Shown: positions 27,383-33,992 of the stretch, piece after piece
How positions within the stretch are numbered: position 1 is the stretch's first letter
Layout of the letters: each line of letters begins with the position of its first letter
Assembly (NCBI GenBank): GCA_002887195.1
Contig: PJAB01000213.1
Coordinates: 1-33,992 of the forward strand
Direction: 5' to 3'
DNA length: 33,992 nt
Source of the DNA: Chrysochromulina parva
Lineage: Eukaryota; Haptophyta; Prymnesiales; Chrysochromulinaceae
The notes under the pieces: generated by a model
What the model saw: only the letters and a program-made list of their open reading frames with translations
Databases searched by the model: none
Told to the model about the DNA's origin: nothing
Position numbers and translations under genes: made by a program

Positions 27383-27683
27383 GGCAAAAATCGTTCGCGC
27401 GGACCCTCGATCCGCGGCCGCCGATCGCTCGCGGGGCCGACCCGCGCATTTGCCGAGTGTGAAAGGGCCTTAATTGCGCTCGTCATCACGTGCACGTGCC
27501 GGTAATTTGCCATCGCGGCAAGACGCACAGGCACCGGTCCCGTGGAGATACACCGTGGAGGGCGCAGACAAATGCTCTCGTCATCGAGGATAATCATCGA
27601 GGACATCCGTGCAGCGTACGCACGGCGAGGAGGACGGCCCCACTTCGTGCATCGAGGACGCTTTCATCAATCGCAACGACATC
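27383..27683. other. Intergenic region upstream of the BTB gene
   Basis: These 301 bp contain a G+C-rich leader with overlapping GATCCGCGG / CCGATCG dyads near 27408-27430. No gene is seen. Confidence 0.45.
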
Positions 27684-29057
27684 TCAAACCACACCCGCCC
27701 AGGGGACCATAGGTGCGCGATCCGCCTTTCGCAGGACGTGCCACTCCGCGCGCCTCCCGTTGAGCGACTCCCACGGCAGCCGCCCTGATGGGACCGCGCC
27801 AACATCCTCTGCTGCCGCCGCCTCGTCCAGCTGCACATTCTGAGCGAGCACGATGACCGCCTTTGTGAAACCCATAGGGCAAGGCCGCACACACAGCGCG
27901 CGCAGGTACGAGTGGCCTCCACGACCCGCATGCGGCGGCGCTTGTGCGGCAAGGTGTAGGGCTTCATACAAGGCAGGAAGCTGTGTTTGGCTCGTGAGCA
28001 GAACGGCGTGGCTGGAGCACTTGAGGACTCGCGCCCACTCGCGCATGCACGCCTCAAGGCTCGCACCTCGCGAGCCGTCCAGATGGTAGCCGAAGCGCGA
28101 GCTCACCTCAAACGGGAGATCGCACACCAAACCGTCGCACGAGCTCGATGGCAACGGAAGGGTTGCACAGTCGCCCTGCAACAGAGCGAGGCGCGGACGA
28201 AGGGGCGCGGGCAGCGCGGCACGGTTGGCGACCGCGCAGACGAGCTGGGCGCCATCGCAGTCGAGCCCGATGGCAACGGACGTCGGCCACAGATTCAAAG
28301 CCTCGAGAAGCAACGCCGCTTTCCCGCACATTGGGTCGATCACAATGGCGGGCTCGGGTAGTGCCCCGAGAGAGCGCACCATGGCCCACGAAGTGTGCGG
28401 GTCGAGGCCGCCGACCGTGCGGCAGTCGAATGAGTCGGCCCTGCGCAGTAACGCCACCGAGACGAAGAGACCCTCGTCATTGAGCGACGCGCTCACTTGG
28501 AGGTGCGGTCGGTTGAGGTCCACCTTCCACCCGAAATGTTCATGCAGCGCGCCGCCGATGAGCTCGCCGAACTGCAGGCTGCTGATGCTCGCCTTGAAGC
28601 GGGTGCCGCGGCGGTTGCCTACCACGGAAAACGTAGGCTCACTGCTCAAAGACGAGCCATGCACCGCCGCGTGCGCTTCTAAGGCTGCAGCCCAACCCTG
28701 TGCGTTCACGACGCGGGAAACCACTTCTAACAACGCCTCGTCCGACGGACTCGGAAGGCTCGTGGAAGCCACGTCCAATACGATGCAGTACACCTTTTCC
28801 GGCAACGTGAGGCGCGCGAGTGCAGGGGCCACCGCGGCAGGAGCGGAGCACATCACACCTCGAGCCGTCTTGTGAATGGTGTTTGCCACCGCGGCGCCGC
28901 ATTGCTGGAGCAGTAATGCGCGCAGCTCAGTTGCGCACTGTCGATGTGGCACATCGTTGGTCGTGAATAAGAAGGGTTTCCAGTCAGCGCTCGCGCCGTC
29001 GATCGATAAGGTACCAGTACGAGGAGCTGCAGAGCCGTCTCGCGGGGCAGGAGGCAT
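27684..29057 (-). CDS. THUMP-domain guanine-N2 RNA methyltransferase, THUMPD2/3-like
   Basis: The protein has 457 residues from the ATG at 29057. The N-terminal ~40-215 fits a THUMP/ferredoxin-like RNA-binding half, with FSVVGNRRGTRFKASISSLQ and FGWKVDLNRPHLQVSASL as in THUMPD2 and THUMPD3. The Rossmann half has LDPHTSWAMV, motif I VIDPMCGKAALLLEA (~243), an acidic end of strand 2 (GLDCDGAQL) and motif IV CDLPFEVS (~316). Family members usually have D-(L/I)-P-F-G; here Glu replaces Gly. Such enzymes make N2-methylguanosine in tRNA (THUMPD3) or U6 snRNA (THUMPD2), often with TRMT112. The WAM motif and GWKVDL favour THUMPD2, but I cannot decide. The frame is intronless and divergent from the membrane-protein gene. 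Confidence 0.85.
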   Translation of the reverse strand: MPPAPRDGSAAPRTGTLSIDGASADWKPFLFTTNDVPHRQCATELRALLLQQCGAAVANTIHKTARGVMCSAPAAVAPALARLTLPEKVYCIVLDVASTSLPSPSDEALLEVVSRVVNAQGWAAALEAHAAVHGSSLSSEPTFSVVGNRRGTRFKASISSLQFGELIGGALHEHFGWKVDLNRPHLQVSASLNDEGLFVSVALLRRADSFDCRTVGGLDPHTSWAMVRSLGALPEPAIVIDPMCGKAALLLEALNLWPTSVAIGLDCDGAQLVCAVANRAALPAPLRPRLALLQGDCATLPLPSSSCDGLVCDLPFEVSSRFGYHLDGSRGASLEACMREWARVLKCSSHAVLLTSQTQLPALYEALHLAAQAPPHAGRGGHSYLRALCVRPCPMGFTKAVIVLAQNVQLDEAAAAEDVGAVPSGRLPWESLNGRRAEWHVLRKADRAPMVPWAGVV

Positions 29058-29396
29058 GCGTGTTCCGAGCGTGAACGACCAGGTGTGAAGGCATGCCGCA
29101 AACTCTCGTCACGACGGCACATGCCAGACCCCGCACTTTCTCTCGTCAAAACTTTCACACAAAGTGCCGTAGCACACACCGGCCCAAGGCAACGCACGCG
29201 TGAGCGCGTGCACTTACTCAGTACTCCCCCACCCCTTTCCGACGTATGGTTGTCGGAGCACCGGTTGTCGCGTCTGTCGTGTTAACGTTCACACAAACCA
29301 AGCCGCGGCGTCGCCGACGTTCTTTCCGGAAATGCGTCGCCGAGCATTCGGGAGCCCCCCGGCCCCGCGTGCGACGGCCACAGCAGGCTCGTGACC
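29058..29396. promoter_or_regulatory. Divergent intergenic region, putative promoters
   Basis: These 339 bp separate the THUMP gene and the seven-helix gene. They contain the dyad GCACGCG-TGAG-CGCGTGC (29194-29211). Promoter function is assigned from orientation only. Confidence 0.45.
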
Positions 29397-30317
29397 ATGA
29401 CGGCCAAACCGTCCCGCTCAATCCTCTCGCGCGTGATCGGCCTTCACTGGCTCGATCCGTTCAAGGCGCTGCCGCACGGTGTCTCCGGGCTAGGTTGCGT
29501 AGGCATCGGCATGGTGCTCATCATCGCCGCTCTTGCCGGTGACATTCGCATTACATCCCATCCATTTCTGCAGGGACTGTATGCATACGCGACGTTCGCA
29601 AACGCGGCGGCCGGCCTGTTCATCACGGGACGTGCGCCCAAACACTTTCAAGGCGTATTCGCGCGCACTGCTGTCTTCCAGATGTGCCTCGTCTACTACG
29701 TGGCCCGCTTTATGCCGGGCTTCCCGGGCGGCGGCGCGCTGCTGATCACAGCGCTCGACATGGCAGTGGCGGCCTTCACCGTGCTCGCGATTGGCTCATT
29801 CGCGGTGTTCGGCATCCAGCACATGCCGCCAACCATCGCGGTCGCACTTCTGATGGGCTCCTTTGCGCTCGCGCTGCTTGCAGGCTACCCGCTGCAGTTG
29901 GCCATCCTCGGTGACGAGTGGTGGCAGTGCGTGCAGGTGGCGTACCCGATGCAGGCGATCGCGATGGTGGCGTACATCTACATCCCCGCCACGTGGGCCT
30001 TTGCCGTGATGCTCTTCGGCTCCACCCTGTGGAATCGCAAGATCATTGGCGACCTCGCACTCGGCCTAGGCTTCGCAGGCCTTGTCATCGTCACCCTCGT
30101 GAGCACGGTGCTGATGCAGGAGGTGCACCTGCCCGACGTCTCGACGCAGATGCTCTGGCTCCCGTGCCCCGCGCCGCCTCCTGGGTCGTGGAGCGCGTGG
30201 GTTGCCCGAAAGTTTGACACGTCAGCACTGGCGCGTTCCGTGCTCGCGATGCTGCGCGATCCGCCCACGCCGCCCCCACCTCCACCGCTGCGGCCAAAGT
30301 TCCTCGGTCTCTTTTGA
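29397..30317 (+). CDS. Orphan seven-helix membrane protein
   Basis: The protein has 306 residues from the ATG at 29397; a GTG six bases upstream is not a likely start. Seven hydrophobic segments are visible at about 29-49, 57-78, 88-108, 110-137, 139-166, 174-204 and 208-236. Examples are CVGIGMVLIIAALAG, TFANAAAGLFITG, LLMGSFALALLAGYPLQLAI and LGLGFAGLVIVTLVSTVLM. The N-terminus is basic (AKPSRSILSRVIG) and no cleavable signal is evident. The C-terminal ~70 residues are soluble, with a Pro-rich run near the end. I recognise no family signature: no retinal Lys motif, GPCR DRY motif or transporter motif. Function is unknown. The steady reading frame and hydrophobic periodicity make the gene itself credible. 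Confidence 0.75.
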   Translation: MTAKPSRSILSRVIGLHWLDPFKALPHGVSGLGCVGIGMVLIIAALAGDIRITSHPFLQGLYAYATFANAAAGLFITGRAPKHFQGVFARTAVFQMCLVYYVARFMPGFPGGGALLITALDMAVAAFTVLAIGSFAVFGIQHMPPTIAVALLMGSFALALLAGYPLQLAILGDEWWQCVQVAYPMQAIAMVAYIYIPATWAFAVMLFGSTLWNRKIIGDLALGLGFAGLVIVTLVSTVLMQEVHLPDVSTQMLWLPCPAPPPGSWSAWVARKFDTSALARSVLAMLRDPPTPPPPPPLRPKFLGLF

Positions 30318-31000
30318 AGCCTGTTGCGCGCACACGCGGGCTATGAGTGAGTAAGAAAGTGAGTAACTACGCCTGACGGCAGCGCATACGTGGCGAGGGG
30401 GGTACCCACGCTCAACAGGCGGTAACAAAGCGTGGCGGTGGTGGTATTGGTCATGTCATAGCCTCATAGCCAAGTGTCGGAACGCCGACTATGAACTGGT
30501 GCATCGTGTTCAATGATCGTGTTTGTGTGCGACGGGTCCGGATGGCCGATGGCGCCGGAGTGTTGGTGGTGTGGTGAGCGCGGGGGGACCGCGAAGAAAC
30601 TGACTGACTGAATGACTGCCACTGCGCACTGGTGTCGCCAATATGTGACCGGAGAGTACCGGTAGAGCGTACCGGTAGTACTGCGAAGCTCGCCTCCCTC
30701 ACGGGGGTGTGAAACGAGAAACGACACTCTGCACTTGACATTACTTGACTCGCGAAAGCCTTGTCGGCGCGCATCGTGCGGAGCGGCGTCTTTCCGGGGG
30801 GGGGGGGAAATTCATTTCCGAAAGACTTGAACGAGCCAAGTCAAGTCAAGTCTATACATAAACAACAGACAACCATACTTGACTTGACTTGACTTGACTT
30901 GAACGAGCCAAACTCCGCACAACTCCGCACAACTCCGCATGCGGTTCTTCTCGCGGCCGTTCGTTCAGAAGCGTGAGTCATATTGAAGGTGCAGGCGTAG
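30318..31000. other. Intergenic region before the surface-protein gene
   Basis: These 683 bp contain TACCGGTA sites near 30658 and 30669, a run of 12 G (30796-30807), and the TTGAC repeat cluster described separately. An upstream exon of the surface-protein gene may lie here, but I cannot place it. Confidence 0.45.
30824..30940. repeat. TTGAC/GTCAA inverted pentamer repeats with flanking direct repeats
   Basis: (CAAGT)n at 30837-30852 faces (TTGAC)n at 30877-30901 across a 24-bp loop, so the arms can pair. The 16-mer GACTTGAACGAGCCAA occurs exactly at 30824-30839 and 30896-30911. Three tandem AACTCCGCAC-type decamers follow (30911-30940). Confidence 0.85.
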
Positions 31001-33310
31001 ATGCTATGCTGGGACAGCTGCGCATTTCAGTTGAACGGCATCTGTGATGACGGTGGCGCTGGCACTGAATACTCCTACTGCGCGCTTGGCACTGATTGTT
31101 CAGACTGTGGACCACGAGCGGGACCGAGTTGCTACGATGCCCAGCGGACATGGTTTGTGTCGCCGACGGACCAGCCGCTAACATGCAGCGTGCTAGGTGC
31201 CGCGTCCATGTGTCAGGACGCGACGCACGGCCTGCACGTACGCTTGCAGTGCCCTGTTACGTGTGGCCTATCACCACCGTGCTCGCCGCCCCCGCTGCCC
31301 CCTCGACCTCCGCCGCGGCCGCCGCCGCCTCCTAGGCCTCCGCGAGAACCACCATGGCCAGTCGAACCGCCAGAGCCGGCCCCGTCCCGACCTCCACCGC
31401 CACCGCCGTCGCCGTCACGGCCGCCGCCGCCGCCCAGGCCTCCAAGAGCGCCGCCACCACCGCCGCCGCCACCCCCGATGCAGCCGGGGGAGTCACAGCA
31501 ATGGCGCGATGGGTTGATGATTCGCCTCGTGTGCGCGGGCACATTAGCGGACTACCCGCCTTCGGTCACCCAAGACATCGGGCAGCGCGTCACAACAGCC
31601 GTCACAGCCATCGAGCACAGCTCCCAGCCGACCATCTACGCCGTGATCCCTACCGAAGACACTGCTGGTGGTTACACTCAGGTCATAGTGTACCTTCACA
31701 TCGACGACAACGAGAGCGCCGAGGTGCATGTAAACCACTTACAGCAGGCGCTGAGCACCGCCGCGGCCGCTTCAGCCCAATTTGGCATCCCCGTCCTGGC
31801 TCCGCCGTGGATTCACACTGCACGCGTCTACGTCCCCGCGCCGCCCTATCCGCCGCCCCCGAGGCCGCCGCCCTCGCCGCCGGCGAGCGTCGTCGGATTC
31901 ACCCTCGAGCTTGCCGGCGACGTCTCCTCGTTCACCCCGAGCGTGCAAGCTCAGATGCAGAGCGCGATCGCGGCTCAGGCGAGCGTCGACCCATCGGCGG
32001 TGGAGTTGACCATATCGCCGGGCAGCGTCATCGTCGATGTGAGCATCCAGACGACCACAGCAGCGGTGGCCTCGGTGCAGTCGACGATGGCCATCGCGAC
32101 GAGCAGCCCGAGCAGCGCGACCGCCATGCTCGCAAGTGTCACCGGCATCCCGATCGCCGTGCTTGCAATCGTGACGCCACCCACCGTCGCGGACGTCCCA
32201 CCGCCGCCCCCGAGGCCACCCGCTCCGCCGCAGCGCCCACAGCCGCCGCGCCCGCCGCCGCGCCCAGTGCCCTTACCGCCCGCGCCGCCCAGGCTGCCGC
32301 GCGTCGCGGCCACCGACTCCAACCTTCAACTGGGTAACAACGACGCCACTGTGCTCATCATTTGCTTGGTAGTGGCTTGTGGTCTGCTGGTGGCGTGCGC
32401 GTGCTACCTCGCGCTCTGTGCGGTGGCTCGCCGTGTGCGAGGCGGCGCGCCCGCACGCGTGATCCCACCCGCCGGTGTCGAGATGAAGGACGACGCCTCT
32501 CCTACGGCGCCGCAGCCGCAGCGGCATCGAACCTCCACTTCGTCCCCCCAGGCTCCACTGCCCCAGCCGCCGTCTCCGAGTGAGTGGGTCGGGCGGTATG
32601 TGACCCTGGGCGGCCTCGTGTCGCGTGCCGACCTCAATGGCAGGTTCGGCACCGTGCTCAGCTACGAGGCACAGCACGGCCGGTACACGGTAGAGGTGCA
32701 GGGTGCTGGCCCAGTGTCGCTCTCTGTATCGAAGCTGCTACTGATCCCTGCAGCAGCGGCGGCCGCCGCCGGTTGGCCGCCGCCGCCGCAGCAGCAGCCG
32801 CAGCCGCCGCAGCCGCCCCCAGCGACGCCGCCACGACGCGGTGCGAGCACGTTCGAAACGCCACAACCATCGTGTCGCGGTGCCAGCACAGCGTCGGCGA
32901 CACCACCACGGGCTCCGGCGGCCTTGCCTGAGCTCTTGAGCCTCGACGAGCTGCAGCGCGAGATCGAGGCTCGTCAGGCCAACGTGCAGCTGCAGCCGCC
33001 AGCGTGGCAGTTCTTTCTGCTAGCCGCCTACGCGCACTACCCGCCGCCCGCGCTCACGCCGCAGGAGCTCCTCGCCGAGCAGGCGGCCTTGCGCGAGATC
33101 GCGCCCATGAGTGCGGGGGTGACCAGGGCGTTGCGCCGCGCCCTCATCCTGTACCACCCCGATAAGAACATGTCCTCAGCACACGGGGACGAGTGGCCGG
33201 CTGCCGCGGGCCAGCTAAGCCGCATGGCGACCAACCTCCGCGAGTATTACCGCGCACGCATCCGGCTTGCCAGCACCGACGTGCTCGCGGAAGAAACGGC
33301 GGATAGTTAG
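31001..33310 (+). CDS. Pro-rich type I surface protein with cytosolic J-like domain
   Basis: The protein has 769 residues from the ATG at 31001. Residues 1-93 are Cys-rich: a CxxxC...DDGGAGTEYSYCALGTDC module and a CPVTCGL segment. Pro-Arg-rich, pherophorin-like spacers (about 94-160, 285-300, 400-435) separate two alpha/beta segments. The second (about 300-400: FTLELAGDVSSF, SIQTTTAAVASVQSTM) resembles a SEA-like fold repeated in algal surface proteins. A transmembrane helix lies at 449-477, followed by Arg residues. The cytosolic part has a segment at about 528-585 (LNGRFGTVLSYEAQHGRYTV), poly-Ala/Gln/Pro, and a J-like helix pair with HPD (RALRRALILYHPDKN, ~718). The intact HPD suggests Hsp70 contact. 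No signal peptide precedes the Cys-rich part, so a 5' exon is probably missing. Confidence 0.78.
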   Translation: MLCWDSCAFQLNGICDDGGAGTEYSYCALGTDCSDCGPRAGPSCYDAQRTWFVSPTDQPLTCSVLGAASMCQDATHGLHVRLQCPVTCGLSPPCSPPPLPPRPPPRPPPPPRPPREPPWPVEPPEPAPSRPPPPPPSPSRPPPPPRPPRAPPPPPPPPPMQPGESQQWRDGLMIRLVCAGTLADYPPSVTQDIGQRVTTAVTAIEHSSQPTIYAVIPTEDTAGGYTQVIVYLHIDDNESAEVHVNHLQQALSTAAAASAQFGIPVLAPPWIHTARVYVPAPPYPPPPRPPPSPPASVVGFTLELAGDVSSFTPSVQAQMQSAIAAQASVDPSAVELTISPGSVIVDVSIQTTTAAVASVQSTMAIATSSPSSATAMLASVTGIPIAVLAIVTPPTVADVPPPPPRPPAPPQRPQPPRPPPRPVPLPPAPPRLPRVAATDSNLQLGNNDATVLIICLVVACGLLVACACYLALCAVARRVRGGAPARVIPPAGVEMKDDASPTAPQPQRHRTSTSSPQAPLPQPPSPSEWVGRYVTLGGLVSRADLNGRFGTVLSYEAQHGRYTVEVQGAGPVSLSVSKLLLIPAAAAAAAGWPPPPQQQPQPPQPPPATPPRRGASTFETPQPSCRGASTASATPPRAPAALPELLSLDELQREIEARQANVQLQPPAWQFFLLAAYAHYPPPALTPQELLAEQAALREIAPMSAGVTRALRRALILYHPDKNMSSAHGDEWPAAAGQLSRMATNLREYYRARIRLASTDVLAEETADS

Positions 33311-33683
33311 ATTTGATGTCACTTCGAATCCATTCAACTCGACACTTGTCGAAGAGAAGCGTCGAGGTGACAGATGCATCTCAAACCTTCTGTGAGGTCC
33401 TCGAGGCGCGCGCGCCGCAAGCGCAACAAACAAAAAGTAAATACAAGATTAAGAGAAACGAAACATACCGCGCAGCGCAGAGCCGCCTGCCACGACCCCC
33501 AGGGCTTTCAATGCGGCTGTCCTGAGCTTCGCCGCGCTCTTCCGTTCTGGAGCCTGTGCCGCATCAGCCGTCACACCTAGTCCTCTCACCTCGGCCGTGT
33601 GCGCAGCGTGCGTGCGTGGCTGATGTTGTGCGTGTTCGTTCGTGACATCTCGAATGGCAGGCAAGCAAACCACGCTGTCGAGC
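33311..33683. other. Convergent intergenic region
   Basis: These 373 bp lie between two 3' ends. An A-rich patch (33425-33475) is the only notable feature. No gene is seen. Confidence 0.45.
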
Positions 33684-33992
33684 TCATTCAGCCTTGCCAA
33701 GTTGGTCGAGGAGCCACGCGTACTCGAAGGCTCTCTCGCGGAGCTTCTTGTACCGGTCGGAGGCCGAGAAGTGGCCAGCTGCCATATCCATCTTGAGCAG
33801 GACCTCATCGCCATTGGGTACGCGCTCACGCAGCACCTGTGCCCACTTCGTGGGTTCCCAGTAAGCCACGCGCGGGTCATTCAGCCCCGACACGAGCAGC
33901 ATGGACGGGTAGGTGACGCCTCGGCGCACCTGCTGGATGGGCGAATAAGACAGCATGTACTGGTGGTAGCGCTCATCATTCGGATTGCCCCA
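33684..33992 (-). CDS. Prolyl oligopeptidase family (oligopeptidase B-like), C-terminal end only
   Basis: The frame runs from the right edge (WGNPNDERYHQYMLSYSPIQ) to a TGA-type end at 33684, giving 103 codons. The segment WGNP...YMxSYSP is typical of S9A oligopeptidase B. The catalytic Asp lies in SGLNDPRVAYWEP and the catalytic His in AAGHFSASDRYKKLRE. The catalytic Ser motif and the propeller lie outside the window, so only the last part of the alpha/beta-hydrolase domain is seen. These serine peptidases cut short peptides after basic residues or Pro. The start codon is not in the window, and the ATG at 33956 is internal. Confidence 0.93.
   Translation of the reverse strand, partial: WGNPNDERYHQYMLSYSPIQQVRRGVTYPSMLLVSGLNDPRVAYWEPTKWAQVLRERVPNGDEVLLKMDMAAGHFSASDRYKKLRERAFEYAWLLDQLGKAE

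Noticed and set aside
30938..31010. Mini-exon starting at the ATG in GCATGCGG near 30938, spliced by a 22-bp intron into the surface-protein gene
   Set aside because: The intron would be too short and the join leads into the wrong frame.
1..33992. Giant-virus or bacterial origin of the window
   Set aside because: The gene set (SHIPPO, BTB-BACK, THUMPD-like, pherophorin-like) and a GT-AG intron are eukaryotic. No capsid, polymerase or operon structure is seen.
1..33992. tRNA, rRNA, riboswitch or CRISPR features
   Set aside because: I looked for cloverleaf patterns, conserved rRNA stretches and regularly spaced repeats and found none.

Overview
The window is nuclear DNA from a single-celled eukaryote, most likely a flagellated alga and, as the best guess, a haptophyte. 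The evidence is the protein families: two sperm-tail PG-rich (SHIPPO) proteins, a BTB/BACK protein, a THUMP-type RNA methyltransferase, a drug/metabolite transporter with a GT-AG intron, and a pherophorin-like surface protein with long Pro-Arg stretches and the Cys/Gly-Asp module common in haptophytes. Base composition is high in G+C, CpG and alanine codons. The lineage is an inference, since no organelle or rRNA marker is present. There is no sign of a prokaryotic operon, CRISPR array, tRNA or rRNA gene.

Layout, left to right. Positions 1-8149 (minus) hold one uninterrupted reading frame of at least 2,716 codons that leaves the window at the left edge. It is easy to miss because it has no stop codon inside the window. 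It encodes a kelch propeller bracketed by two copies of a ~63-residue module, then a filamin-like Ig repeat, a RelA/SpoT-like domain, a coiled coil and a (Glu-Gly)n tract. A degenerate long inverted repeat (8156-8503), possibly a fold-back or MITE-type element, lies directly against its start codon. Next is a minus-strand fusion of a SAM methyltransferase, a DTW domain and a zinc finger (8840-11644), divergent from a SHIPPO gene (11901-12716). An orphan gene with a C-terminal CAAX box follows (12921-13877), then a second SHIPPO gene on the minus strand (14255-15091). That second SHIPPO gene is divergent from a 2,206-residue coiled-coil, TPR and zinc-finger scaffold (15268-21888).

The right half carries, on the minus strand, an EamA-type transporter (22480-23671, one 79-bp intron whose 3' half copies the upstream exon end), a PAP2 lipid phosphatase (24250-25155), a BTB/BACK protein (25949-27382) and a THUMPD2/3-like methyltransferase (27684-29057). 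On the plus strand are a seven-helix orphan membrane protein (29397-30317) and a Pro-rich surface protein with a cytosolic J-like domain (31001-33310). The minus-strand 3' end of a prolyl oligopeptidase/oligopeptidase B gene closes the window (33684-33992).

The genes are dense and nearly intronless. They do not form one pathway. The SHIPPO pair suggests a small ciliary neighbourhood, and two genes concern RNA modification (DTW and THUMP). The most novel items are the giant kelch/filamin/RelA-SpoT-like protein, the methyltransferase-DTW-zinc-finger fusion, the J-domain surface protein and the duplication-derived intron.
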